Source: Malaya genurostris
Lineage: Eukaryota; Arthropoda; Insecta; Diptera; Culicidae
DNA length: 64,000 nucleotides
Assembly: GCF_030247185.1 (NCBI RefSeq)
Contig: NC_080571.1
Location: 163,900,352-163,964,351 of the forward strand
Direction: 5' to 3'
The notes beneath the pieces are model-generated. The model ran no database searches. It saw only the letters and a program-made list of their open reading frames with translations, and was not told the origin of the DNA. Shown one piece after another: positions 1 through 10,420 of the stretch (position 1 is its first letter; each line of letters starts with the position of its first letter). A program made the position numbers and the translations under genes.

Positions 1-225
1 AGTGGCAAGGATAGAGCGTCATACCAAGTGCTAGCCAACAGCTCGGATGTGCGATGAGCGATCAGACATAATCTGAAATAAAGCGAGCTGACAGTAATCC
101 ACTCGAAGTAAGTGTTTACTCTTCCTGACTCTCACCTATCGTATCCAAAAGAAAACACCACTCGAGTTTAAAATGCACCTTTTTGCGAGTGGCGCATAAG
201 TGTGCACGGAAGAGTGCAAGTAAGT
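1..225. other. Anonymous DNA at the window start
   Basis: Short stretch with no recognisable gene; flank of the deleted maT-like mariner. Confidence 0.4.
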
Positions 226-227
226 TA

Positions 228-806
228 CAGGGTCCGGCACTCAAAGTGCAACCAATTAAAAAGGCCATAAATTCAGTTTGGAAAATTACTTTTACTTAAT
301 TCAAAGCACAAAACGTGTAAAAATAATACAAAATTCAAAATTAATTCACTTTTGCTCGATATGACCACCTTTTGCCTTGACTATGGCCTTGAGACGGTCA
401 AAAAACGAATCGCAAGCTGCCCGAATGTGACTTGCAGCTGTATTTTGGCCCACTCGCGGACAATAACTTTTTTCAGCGCCTCGAGACTGGTGTATCTTTT
501 AGTTCGGACTTTGCTCTCCAAAATGGCCCTAAGAGAATAATCCATTGGATTCGCATCTGGTGAATTCGAGAGCCATTGTGTGGACATTATGAAGTTCGGA
601 ACGTTGTTTTCAGCCATTCTTGGTTCACTCGAGCTTTGTGAGACGGTGCCGAGTCCTGCTGAAACGTCCATGGTCTGCCACCGAAATGTTTGTCTGCCCA
701 CGGCTTCAAAGCAACCTCCAGAATACTTTCCCGATAATATGTCGCATTTACCTTGACGCCAGGCTCGAAGGTCTGAAGTTGGTTACACTTCGAGTGCCGG
801 ACCCTG
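228..806 (-). mobile_element. Internally deleted maT-like (DD37D) mariner
   Basis: A 579-bp element with near-perfect terminal inverted repeats of about 26 bp (outer ends CAGGGTCCGGCACTC at both termini, 3 mismatches further in), each flanked by a TA dinucleotide (226-227 and 807-808), which is the target duplication expected for the Tc1/mariner superfamily. Read on the minus strand, the left end runs directly into the second half of a transposase gene, so the 5' half (DNA-binding domain and first catalytic Asp) has been deleted while both ends were kept. It is non-autonomous but could in principle have been moved in trans by a full-length relative. DNA beyond 808 is unrelated flank. Confidence 0.85.
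346..770 (-). pseudogene. C-terminal half of a maT-like mariner transposase, frameshifted
   Basis: Tc1/mariner transposases cut and paste DNA through a DDD/E active site in an RNase H-like fold. Here only the second half remains: an EPGVKVN segment, the second catalytic Asp in WTFQQDSAPSH, and the third Asp in SPDANPMDYSL, followed by a C-terminus ending with GGHIEQK and a TGA at 346-348. Allowing for one lost base near 625, the two Asp residues are 37 positions apart, matching the DD37D (maT) group. There are at least two frameshifts (near 625 and near 400), so no functional protein is made. The first Asp and the helix-turn-helix region are absent because of the internal deletion of the element. 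Confidence 0.8.
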
Positions 807-875
807 TAGAATACGCCTCGCACTCGCTCGAGAATGTGTTGCATGTAAGCTCTATTAGCAACACTGTTGCTCATA

Positions 876-1335
876 CCAAAAGGTAACGCAAATGTCAAGC
901 GCTTGTTCTGAGAAAAGATGTCGAATAGAAGCCATAAGCGCCAAAGCATACTTTTGCGAACTACACGAATCAGTTTGGATAAATTGGTGTAAAAAATGAA
1001 CCCAAATTACTGTGAGAAATTATCTCAATAAAAAGGTAAAAAAAGCTTTTATTGAGACAGTTTCGATGAAAGAGAAAGGCATTAGGTCCACTAGATGGAT
1101 TAAGCTTAAGTTTTCGGATTAGTATCACTTTTCTCATACAAAAAAATCAACGCCAATGTCAAGCGTTTGGTTTGGGAAATGATGCCGAGTATGTGACATA
1201 AACGCTGAAACATGCTTTTGGGAACTACTCGAGTCAATCGGATTAAAATCGGTGTCAAAAATGAGCCCAAATTAGCATCAGAAATAATCCTAATAAAAAG
1301 GAAAAAAATATTTTCATGAGACTGTGTGAAAAAGA
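876..1335. repeat. Diverged tandem duplication, about 260 bp spacing
   Basis: The block at about 876-1080 is repeated in diverged form at about 1135-1330: 'aatgtcaagcg', 'gaactac', 'cccaaatta' and an AATAAAAAGGNAAAAA stretch recur in the same order. A 'gagaaaggcat' plus 'ccactagatggatta' segment, typical of the ends of the interspersed repeat found all over this window, lies between the copies. No open reading frame shows coding character. The apparent reading frame crossing 816-949 on the minus strand lies in this repeat and is not part of the mariner. Confidence 0.6.
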
Positions 1336-2234
1336 ATAGTTTTCAACTTTTTCCGAAACACAATTTTTGTAGAAGCTATAGCAATAACAAATAGAAAATT
1401 AGAAAACTCTACGAATCTAAACACCTCCTATGGTTCCGGAGCTCGAAGTATTATCCGCAACGAATTCAGGGATTATGTATGACTGATTCGTATGTTTTTC
1501 AGGATTACGCTCGATTAAGTTTGCGAAAATCGATTTGGCCATCTAGAAGAGAAGGTTGCAGTTTTTGAACTCAATTTCCAATACTTCTCCAACCTAATTT
1601 CGTGGGCCGGAATACCCGAAGTTGGTTCGTATCACCAGCAACAAATATGACCTAGAACAGTTTTGAATCTAATTGAAAAGAAATTTTCCCTTCTTTGCTT
1701 CGTCGCTTTAGGTAGCGGTATAAAATTTTTAAAGTTAACCCTAGCAATTCCGAAACCGGAAGTCGGATCCAGATTGAAAACAATAATTTTGTTTGGGATT
1801 ATAAATCCTTCTACTTAAACCAAAGTTCATAAAAATCGGCCAAAGCATCTAATGAGAAAACAGTCTGAGATTCATTTTGGAATATTTAAACACTTTTTCC
1901 GATGCTTCCGGAATCAAATCGGAATCTAGTTTAATAGGCCGTCTACTGACAATGACTAGTGGTTGAAATAGTTTCGAACAAGGTTTCAAAGTTTATCACG
2001 TTTTTGGCTTCGGCGCTGAAAGCGACGCTAATCATTTTTTAATACTCTTCACTCCAGAACAAATTCTATAAATCCTGTAGTACTGCAACCGGAAGTAGTA
2101 TCCACAACAAATTTAGGAAATCCGTATGAAACCGTAAGACTTTGAACCTACAAGTTTGTGAAAATCGATTTGACCATCTAGAAGAAAATTTGGTTATTTG
2201 CAGTTTTAATCACCATTTCCAATCTTTTTTTTTT
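1336..2234. repeat. Degenerate interspersed repeat (culicine-type) block
   Basis: Non-coding and AT-rich. Contains recognisable pieces of the dominant repeat of this window: 'gaaaccggaagtcggatcc' near 1750, 'aaaatcggccaaagcat' near 1834, 'ccggaagtagtatccac' near 2090 and 'aaaatcgatttgaccatctagaagaa' near 2160. Copies are far more diverged than those at 22-26 kb or 60-62 kb, so this is an old deposit. The CR1-like LINE starting near 2235 is inserted into it. Confidence 0.6.
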
Positions 2235-2343
2235 TTCTTCATTAGACGTCGTCAAGTTCGGACGTGTTTTTCATTCGCTCCCAGTGCCGCGCGCGAAATA
2301 TTATTTATTGTTTATTTTAACTGTTTTTAGTTGTGTAATCAAC

Positions 2344-3548
2344 ATGAGTTGTGAAATTTGTGCACTGGATACCTCCGTCGACACAATCATGTGGACATGC
2401 GTTGGCTGCCCTCGAAAATTTCACGCGGCCTGCATCGGTGTTACCATTCAGCGCGGTTCTCTCAGGAAAAGAGACAAAAAAGCAGATATTAATTCTTATG
2501 TGCTGCCATGTTGCGAGGTATGTCAAGAATTACTACAAGTAAAGATGCATTATAGCAGCCTTGTTGAGCAACAAAAACTGCTGGAGAAGCAACTTCAGGC
2601 CAACACGGAAGTACTGCATAAGTTTGCTTTTTACATGAGGCGATTGACGGACTAGAAGTCTTACCCACTACCATAAAAAATGAGCTGATCGCACTAAATA
2701 AAAATAGCAGTTTGCCGGGAAGTGTGACAAGTATTAAAAATCACATGACTGCACTGCTAGATACAGCTTTAAAATCGACAAAGGAAAGTGTGTTCTCGAC
2801 ACTGCAAACCGTGACGTCAGAATTTTCTTCAAATTTGCGAGACCTGAGTAACGAAATAAGTCAACTCAGCCAGCTATCTCTTGACACAGCAACCTGTTTA
2901 CCTAACAATCCAAATTCTATGGTCGAGTTGGACATTCTAGAGGAGTTCAAGTCTTTATCAACAAATATTGCTGGAATCCAAATTGCTGTATCATCATCAT
3001 CGACACCTGACTCATGCCCCAGTTTGGATGACGAATTGAACTGTATAAAACCCGACTATTCTGGGTGGCGTTTATTAGGCACCAAAAAGGTATGGAAAGC
3101 TGATTGGAGTGAGTACGACGCACGTCAATCTAGGTTCCGACGTCAGCAAAATGAGGCTGACAAGTCAAGAAGGCGCAAAAAGCGAAATTCAAGAAAAAAT
3201 TACAATAACAGATCCAATACTCTTTCAACGCATCATTCATCTACAAAACGACAATGTAATAACATTATTAGTCACGACATGAATAATAATTGCACTAACT
3301 ATAACAACAACAACAGCCGAAATAATCTTCCACCTGATAGAATACTTCTTGCTGCAGCTAAGGATCGATTTTCGGGACCACCAACAAATTACAGAACTAC
3401 AATTAATTTTCAAAGAGGACCGACGATTAATCCTTATCGAGAGCACAACCTGCAACTAACGATGCCGAATCAAATGTCTGCTGAATGTTCGTCAACTGAT
3501 ACGTGCGTGGCCTGTCGTGCTCAACATTCGTGTTTTCGGCAACTTTGA
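2344..3548 (+). pseudogene. LINE ORF1 with N-terminal PHD finger, one frameshift
   Basis: ORF1 proteins of LINEs bind the element RNA. This one starts at the ATG at 2344 with a C4HC3 PHD-type zinc finger in the first 65 residues: CEIC, then a CVGC pair, KFHAAC, and a final CCEVC. A helical, Gln/Leu-rich segment (about residues 70-100) likely forms a coiled coil. A single-base loss near 2637 shifts the frame; the protein continues in another frame from about 2639 to 3548, with a Ser/Thr-rich middle, a basic segment (RRRKKRNSRKN near 3170) and an Asn-rich run encoded by about 3270-3330. No CCHC zinc knuckle is visible. The end overlaps the open frame of ORF2. PHD-bearing ORF1s are known in some CR1-type LINEs; the role of the finger is not established here. 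Confidence 0.75.
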
Positions 3549-6504
3549 CGCATTACCCAGAAGAAGAGAATAATGACAATATTATCATAAGTCAACAATC
3601 ATGTTCAATAAGATCTCCTCATCTATCGTCGTCGACAGAAATCGTAGCATATTGTCAAAATTTTAACCGTATGAAGAGCGCACTAAAGATTAATGAAATC
3701 CATAAAAATATTTTAGGGTGTTCGTATGGAATTATTCTAGCAACCGAATCTAGTTGGGATGATAGCGTTAACAGCACGGAAGTCTTCGGAAACATTTACA
3801 ACGTTTTTAGAAACGATCGTGAGCTCCATACATCTGATAAAAAATCGGGGGGAGGTGTTCTTATTGCTGTTTTAGCAGAATTTGACGCCGAAATGATAAC
3901 CACTACGAAATTTAAAGAATTTGAACACGTATGGGTAAGAATTCATTCAGCAGGTGAAACACATATTTTTGTTTCAGTATTTTTTCCTCCTAACAATGCC
4001 AAAAAAGCTACATATGAAAAGTTTCTGCATGTTGCTGATGAAATCATGACTAAGCTTCCATCGGAAGCTAAAGTTCATATATATGGAGACTTTAATCAGC
4101 GCAATATCAACTTTATTCCAGACGCTGAAAATGAGAGCATTTTACTACCTCTCGTTGGGGAGAATGAAACACTTCATTACTTATTCGACAAAATATCCGG
4201 TTTAGGTCTTAATCAAATTAATCATGTAAAAAATCAGCAAAACTGTTATTTAGATTTTTTATTTACTAATATTCACGATGATTTTTGTGTAATAGAATCA
4301 CCAACTCCATTGTGGAAAAATGAAGCTTTTCATACAGCAATCGAATTCTCAATATTTATACATCAGATTAATAGACCCGACGACTATGAGTATGAGGAGA
4401 TTTTCGATTACCACTCAGCAAATTATAATAGTATTAGTCGTAAGCTACGAGAAATAGATTGGCAAGAACTCCTTAGAAACGAAAGAAATGTCGAAATTTC
4501 AGTCGATATTTTCTACGCACGGCTGTACGACATAATAAATGAACATGTCCCATTAAAGAAAATTAGGCGACAAAATAATTCAAAGTATCCTGTTTGGTAT
4601 AACGAGCATATTAGAAACCTAAGAAATCGAAAACAAAAAGCTCATAAAAAGTACAAAAGAGAAAATAATAGTGACAATTTATCGAATTACATACACATCT
4701 GTGACCAACTAAGTTCAGCAATTGATACTGCATTCAAAGAGTATAACTCAAGAACTGAACAGGAAATAAAGTCTTGCCCAAAAAAATTCTTTAGTTATGT
4801 TAGAAACAAATTGAAATCAGAAAACTTTCCGTCAAGAATGTATCTACAGGAAAACATTGGTAATAACTCACAAGAAATTTGTAATCTTTTCGCTAAATTT
4901 TTTCAACAAATCTACACGAAGTTTTCTGAAGATGACCGCGATCGTGAATATTTTAATTTCTTTCCAGAGTTTACTGAAGATATTAATGTAAATCAAATCG
5001 AAGTGCTAGACATAATAGATGCCCTAAACAAATTAGAGTGCCGGACCTGATGGGATTCCACCCATATTGATGAAAAAATTAGCATTAGATCTTGCAACCC
5101 CTTTGTGCTGGCTTTTTAATAATTCGCTTCAGTCTGGAGTTTTTCCAGAAACGTGGAAAAACTCTTTCCTTATACCAATTTTCAAAAATGGGAAAAAAGC
5201 AGACATATGCAACTATCGCGGGATTGCTATTCTTTCTTGCATTCCGAAGCTCTTTGAAGCGATCGTTAATGACAAACTCTTTAGTCAAATAAAAAATAGA
5301 ATTACTCACATGCAACATGGATTTTTCAAAGGACGTTCCACTACTACTAATTTGCTTGAATTCGTCCACTATACCCTGACCGCTATGGACAAGGGAAATT
5401 ACATTGAAGCTCTTTATACAGATTTCAGCAAAGCATTCGATCGTGTTGACATTCCCATGCTTATGTTCAAATTACAGAAATTGGGAATCTTACCAGGTCT
5501 TCTTAATTGGTTGGAATCTTATCTAACAAATCGTCAACAAATTGTAAAATTCAAGGGTAAAAATTCGAGCCCCATTCACGTCAGTTCCGGGGTCCCCCAG
5601 GGATCTCATTTAGGTCCTCTTTTATTTATCTTGTTTGTTGACGACATTTCCTTTCTTTAAAAAAAAAATAAAAATTCTAATATACGCAGACGATATAAAA
5701 CTATTTTTAGAAATAGAGAAAGGTGAGGATGCCAAGGTTTATCAAGAAGAAATTCTTTCTTTTCATACATGGTGTAACAAAAGTCTTCTTCAACTAAATG
5801 TGAAAAAATGCAGTAGAATAACATTCAGTAAAAAACGAAATACACCTGTCTTGATACTTACTCTTGGAAGTCAAACAGTTAAAAAATGCGAAAGAATTAG
5901 GGACTTAGGAATAATACTAGATTCTAAAATGACTTTTGTAGACCATTATAATACAATCATAAACAGAGCCAATAACATGCTAGGATTCATAAAACGATTT
6001 TGTTACTGTTTTCACGATCCGTATACAATTAAAACATTATACATTGCCTATGTTCGGTCAGTACTAGAATACTGTAGCTTAGTTTGGTCACCTTACTTAA
6101 TCACATGGGAAGATCGAATAGAATCAGTTCAAAAACAATTTTTGTTATTTGCACTTCGTAAATTAGGTTGGACAAGACTTCCTCTTCCGTCATATAAAGC
6201 CCGCTGTATGCTAATAAGTATTCAAACATTAAAAGAACGCAGAGAATTTTCAATGGTCTCATTTGTAAATGACATTGTCTCGAATCGCATAGATTCCAGT
6301 CAACTCCTGTCCAATCTAAATTTTTACATACCATCTCGGCGTTTAAGAAATCGAAATATTTTTATTACAAACCACCAGCGAACAAACTATGCGAAAAATG
6401 GGCCAATAAATCAATTGACGGCTGTATACAACAAGCATTCAGAAGCAGTCGATTTCACTATGTCAAAAAACAAACTAAAGCAATATTTCAGTTCTATTCG
6501 ATAA
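3503..6504 (+). pseudogene. LINE ORF2: APE-type endonuclease and reverse transcriptase, frameshifted
   Basis: ORF2 nicks target DNA and primes reverse transcription from the nick. Domains in order: endonuclease (about 3640-4360) with the catalytic Glu in LATESSW, the YGDFN motif and LDFLFTN, ending with FHTAIEF where SDH is usual; a linker; RT (about 5060-5690) with NYRGIAILS, the Asp-containing DFSKAFDRVD, SGVPQGSHLGPLLF and the active site YADD at about 5682; thumb and C-terminal region to the stop at 6504. Breaks: frame change plus probable small deletion near 5040-5050, and a frameshift in the A-run at 5659-5669, immediately before YADD. The open frame begins at 3503 without ATG; the first in-frame ATG lies near 3670, so the native start is unclear. 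Confidence 0.8.
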
Positions 6505-6617
6505 GCCAATTATTATTATTTAACTCATAATAAATTATACATTATACAAATTTAAGACGATTATTGTAATTATCCTTATGGTCTACTTTTGATTGACGAC
6601 AAATAAATAAATAAATA

Positions 6618-6865
6618 CATTCGAAACCGGATTCAGATGACCGTAATAGCCGAAGTTGATTCGTTTGCTAGTAACAAATTCCTGGGACCTCCAAATTGAA
6701 ACAGTTTTGGACCTAGTTAAACATTGACTTACTATCTATTTCGGTTAAATAAATTAAAATAAATTTAACAAACGAAACGAACCTTCGTTTCTGTTACTTC
6801 TGCATATGTAAGTCAAGTTAAACAGCATTAATCTGCAGCATAAAATATATAGTAGGATTATTGTT
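6618..6865. repeat. Short fragments of the interspersed repeat
   Basis: Contains 'gaaaccggattcagatgaccg' and 'gaagttgattcgtttgctagtaacaaattcctgg', diverged pieces of the same repeat seen at 1.4-2.2 kb, so the LINE split one older repeat block. No gene is seen here. Confidence 0.5.
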
Positions 6866-6880
6866 ATAAATATTATTATA

Positions 6881-6919
<39 letters not shown>

Positions 6920-6970
6920 GTTATTATTTTTATTATGATTAATATTGTTACTGTTATTATTAGCATTATT
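6866..6970. repeat. (ATT)n microsatellite
   Basis: Roughly 100 bp of ATT/TTA trinucleotide repeat with occasional G or C interruptions. The minus-strand reading frames made of poly-Asn or poly-Ile across it are artefacts of the repeat. Confidence 0.9.
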
Positions 6971-6990
6971 ATTTTTTTTATTGACATCAC

Positions 6991-7271
6991 TACACCACCG
7001 GCACGGTATCACTTCTTTGCCGGCTGTAAAAAATGCATACTTTTTTCAAATAAACTTCAATTCATTGACGTTCTTTAATTTTTTTAAATCATTTATTTTA
7101 CCTCGGTTTTACATTCTTTTATGCTTTCGGTCACACATTACAACTATCACACACTAGTAGCAGACATACATAACCGTTTCGTTTTTTTATTGCGTGTACG
7201 AAATAGAACAAAGCACGCATAATTCGTTTGTTGTTTTCTTCTTCTACCTACCACACCGTGCCGGTGTTGTA
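6991..7271. mobile_element. Putative 281-bp MITE with TA target duplication
   Basis: The two ends form an inverted repeat: TACACCACCGGCACGGTAT at 6991 and its near complement ACACCGTGCCGGTGTTGTA ending at 7271 (about 17 of 19 positions match). Each ends in TA, consistent with a TA target duplication and a CAC-starting terminal repeat. The interior is AT-rich and non-coding. Size, ends and lack of coding capacity fit a miniature inverted-repeat element of Tc1/mariner type, but I do not recognise the family. Confidence 0.55.
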
Positions 7272-7520
7272 CATATTGTCATACAATATGGAGATTTGAA
7301 AACTTTGACACTCATCGCGTGTAACTGCGGAACCGGAGGTCGGATCCGGATGAAATTTCACAGTAGCTATAAGCTTTAATTCAAATCAAGATTTGTAAAA
7401 ATCGGTTCAAGCATTCTAAAGAAATCGGAGTGAATTATATTTTTTTGTTTTTCTTCACCACTTTTGGTGCTTCTGGGACAGGAGAAATGGGGACCAGCAA
7501 TGCTGAATTAAGCTCTACAA
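7272..7520. repeat. Interspersed repeat fragment
   Basis: Contains 'ggaaccggaggtcggatccgg', 'gtaaaaatcggttcaagcattc' and related segments of the dominant repeat. Non-coding. Confidence 0.65.
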
Positions 7521-7529
7521 ATTAGAAGA

Positions 7530-8095
7530 ATTCACAATACAGTTTTATGGGATTTTTACCTTTTTTGACCCTCGCGATAACGAGTTTTACTACCCGCCGT
7601 GGACAGCTGTCGTAGGTTCGTTTCAGCTGGGCGTAAAATGCTTCCTTCTCGTCGTTGGGTCTCGGCTCATACAGGCAGTGCACGTTGATGATACTGTAAT
7701 TGAAGAAACGGCCCTTGATCTTCCATACACACATCCTATCACTGATTGACTGCCACCCAATCATGCGCAGGCGCCTCTTGCCCAACACTACAAATCCCGT
7801 TCGTAGAACGCTGGTTGTTCCACAGCTCTTGCAGAAGGTAGCACGATGCCCACTTTTCCACACCTTGTGTCCCGTCCAATAAAGTTCTTGCAGTGCAACA
7901 ATATAGAAGCCGCGAATTTGAAGCTCATCATGCAGCATTCCGTCGTATCCTGGGAAGCCAAGCTTCTAATCGTTGTTTTTCATTCATCCTGTAGGTCTTT
8001 GCGATTATTCCGAATCGTATTTCGTCCTTGATTGTTCATAGCTTCCTTTTAACGGACGGTTTGTTAGACCTGCACCAACCTCCTGTCTCGCTGGA
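7530..8095 (-). pseudogene. RTE-type LINE endonuclease fragment
   Basis: The minus strand encodes the N-terminal part of an RTE-clade endonuclease. ALQELYWTG is the position of the catalytic Glu (usually ALQEIRWTG), followed by GHRATF, GFVVLG, NYSIINVHC and FYAQLKRTYD. The metal-binding GDMN motif expected next is degenerate (VIARVKKG) and the frame ends at 7522. The upstream part (7940-8090) continues in shifted frames (KTYRMNEKQRLEAW). The RT domain is missing. It lies directly downstream of the R1-type LINE on the same strand, so the two were joined by insertion or recombination. Non-functional. Confidence 0.7.
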
Positions 8096-8997
8096 GTGCC
8101 ATCGTGTCAGCACTGTTTAGAGTCCCACACTGACACAAGGACGGTAATCAGCCGCTCTTTGCTTGCGCTGATGGCCTTGTTTAGTGCTAACTTCGCCGTT
8201 ATAAATGCCGTGTGCCTCTCCATCCTCGTCTTTGCTGATCGAGCTCTTTGCATCCTTTTTCTAGCCCTGAGGCAGGATGCGCGAAGGCGTGCAATTTGCT
8301 CGTTCTACCAGTAGACCGGTGGTCTGTTGGTCCTCGGTTAAGCCTTTCTAGGCATGGTCGCTTCACACGCCAGTGACAAGATAGCGACGATTGTGTAGCG
8401 AATGACTAGATGGTCGCTATGGGTGTAGCCATCATCAACTCTCCAATTAAGATCTCCGGCTAGGCTGGGACTACAGAAAGTCAGGTCGATAAACGACTTG
8501 ACTCCGTTCCGCTGGAAGGTACTTTTCAGTCCATCATTCGCTAACACGACGTCTAACTTGGCGAGGGCCTCCAGTAACGTCTGTCCTCTCTTATTGGTGA
8601 AGCGGCTGCCCCAAGCCGTTGCCCAGGCGTTGAAGTCTCCGGCTATCACCACCGGCTTCCGACCCACCAGGTCTGCGGTCAACCTGTCGACCATCCGAGT
8701 GAACTGGTTTATTGACCATCTCGGTGGAGTTTAGCAGCTACAGTAATACACTCCGTTTACCTTCGCTATGGCTACTCCGACCGCTTGCGTTTTCACCACC
8801 TCTTGCACTGGGTATCGATCAGTCGTCAAGATCGACACAGTCTTGGATTCGTCCGACACCCAGTTCCCGTTATCTACCGGTATGTAATAGGGATCCGAGA
8901 GAATCGCGACATCAATGCCCCATTCCGCCACTGACTGATACAGCAGTTGCTGGCCAGCTGCACAGTGATTTAGATTCAGCTGTGCTACTTGCATGTT
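8096..8997 (-). pseudogene. R1-type ORF2 endonuclease domain, with stops
   Basis: Starts at the ATG at 8994 with MQVAQLNLNHC, then AAGQQLLYQSVAEWGIDVAI and SDPYYIP, NGNWVSDES (APE-type endonuclease of the R1 group), then VVIAGDFNAWATAWGS, the DLTFCSPSL segment and THSDHLVIRY, i.e. the catalytic Asp, Asn and His motifs. An in-frame TAA at 8731-8733 splits the domain, and further stops follow below 8338, where a basic segment (RARKRMQRARSAKTRMERH) leading toward the missing RT can still be read. The start codon overlaps the last codons of ORF1 (ATG within ACATGCAAGTAG), a common LINE arrangement for coupled translation. Confidence 0.75.
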
Positions 8998-10420
8998 ATT
9001 TTACTCCCTCCACTTGTTGGACAAGTAGGTTCGCCCATGACGTGGTTTGTTGCCTTATTCTTGCTCGCGCATAGCATGCAACGTGGCGTTTTTTCACATG
9101 CATAAGCCTTGTGCCCCTTGCCTCCGCAACGCTTGCAGAGGTTGCTCCGGTCTGGGTCTTTGCAGTCCCACGACTTGTGGCCAGGTTCGAAACACCTGAA
9201 GCACATGTCACCCGCCGGCGGTTGGTAAGCGGTCACTGGGCATACCGACCATCCGACATTTAGCCTGCCCACTTTGAGAACCTTGTTAGCATCCGTGACC
9301 GATAGCTTGAATGTAGCTATCTGGGTGCTCTATGGTCCTTTCCTAATGCGGATGGATTCCCGTGGGATATCCACACCTCCTTGCTCCTTGATGACCATGG
9401 CCAGTTCTTCTGCGGGGACGATTCATCCAACCGTTTGTACTGGAGTGCAACCTCACTACGCAGGGCTCTAACTTCAGCCATGTCGCCCAAGACTTGTTGG
9501 GCCAGCGCAACAAGCTACGTTCCGCCCACCTGTGCTCGCTTTTTTAGCTCGAGCAGCATATCTCCCGTTTTCGTGCGACGGATGCTGCGAACCTCTTTGC
9601 CAAGCTCGGCTAGCTTTGCCTCGCTCCGCATGGCCTTGAGCACATCGGCGTACTTTTCATTGTCGGCCTTAACCAACAAAGCTTCGCCTTTGTCCCTAGC
9701 CCTCCTCCCGGGAATGAGCCCAGCGTATTTTTGGACCCTTTTCTTCTTGGCGACCTTCAGCCATGGTTGTTCAGGCAGATTCTCGCCGGGTTCGCTTAAA
9801 TGGCTCGGATCCGGAGGTTGGGTGCCGAGGTGTGGGTTGAGCCCCTTGCCACGTTCCTTCGCCCCATCATTTCCGCCGTGGTCTTTACTCCTTTTGGCCT
9901 TGGGAGTCAGGCGTTTACTACCTAGAGAATCCCTGACGCGTTCCCGGCGATGTTTATTCCGCTCAATCGTGAGCCGGAGTGCATAGTCGATCGCATCCTG
10001 CTTTTTACCGGTGTCGAAGGTGAAGGGCTCTGTTTAAGAACATTTCTCCGATTATCCGCCGCCCTCTAGTCGCACAATCAACGCCTCTTGGTCCCTTTTA
10101 GCTACGTTCACGGCCTTTCGTAGCTTAAGCAAGTTCACCTTCAGCTCCTTGCTGATGTTGGATTTCTCCTACGTGAGTTCAATAATCGCGTCGAGTTGTT
10201 CTATGCCCGCTGTCATACTCGGCTTGACTACTTCCTTCACTTGCACCAGTTTCTCAGGCTGGTCCACTGGTTTGACAGGGGCATTGCTGTCGCTCCTCCC
10301 CTCAGCTACCGCCTCACTCTCCTCTCTCGCACCCGTTCTGGATGGAGACCTCCTCAAACCCCCTCTTGCGAAAGGGTTTATCTCCTTGCTCGACGTCGAT
10401 GTTGATGTTGTAAAACTCAT
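8985..10420 (-). pseudogene. R1-type ORF1 (gag-like) with three zinc knuckles, with stops
   Basis: RNA-binding ORF1. It opens at 10420 with a Ser/Thr and proline-rich N-terminus (MSFTTSTSTSSKEINPFARG), then a coiled-coil-like stretch (EKSNISKELKVNLLKLRKAV), an in-frame basic/proline-rich middle region readable across about 10000-9520 (LPEQPWLKVAKKKR and so on), helical KYADVLKAMRSEAKLAELG, and at the C-terminus three CCHC-type knuckles: CFRCFEPGHKSWDC, CKRCGGKGHKAYAC and CMLC with a distant H and C. In-frame stops occur at about 10169, near 10038 and at 9515-9517. Not functional. The last codons overlap the ORF2 start. Confidence 0.75.

Larger units (their letters stand above)
2235..6617 (+). 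mobile_element. CR1-like non-LTR retrotransposon (LINE), nearly full length
   Basis: About 4.4 kb with a 5' leader, ORF1 (PHD finger), ORF2 (endonuclease, reverse transcriptase) and a short 3' UTR that ends in an (AAAT)n tail (about 6600-6617) rather than poly(A). Tandem-repeat tails are typical of CR1/L2-type LINEs; the second LINE at 27656 has the same tail. The 5' end is set at the T-rich stretch before 'cattagacgtcg' (about 2240) by proximity to ORF1 and is approximate. Four frame breaks (one in ORF1, at least two in ORF2, one before the RT active site) make this copy inactive. The clade call rests on motif style only; Jockey is the alternative. Confidence 0.8.

Noticed and set aside
587..949. 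Minus-strand frame of 120 codons that seems to extend the mariner transposase upstream
   Set aside because: The part beyond 806 lies outside the terminal repeat and inside a diverged non-coding tandem repeat; the element ends at 806.
5036..5050. GAGTGCCGGACC in the CR1-like ORF2, identical to 12 bp of the maT-like mariner end, just at a frame break
   Set aside because: Tempting as an excision scar, but no TA footprint is seen and the LINE codons (LEC followed by GPDG) explain the bases; probably coincidence.
6754..7012. Poly-Ile and poly-Asn frames
   Set aside because: Translation of the (ATT)n microsatellite.
9274..9986. Plus-strand frames of up to 201 codons opposite the R1 ORF1
   Set aside because: Antisense of the GC-rich ORF1, whose minus-strand text is recognisable; the plus frames show nothing.
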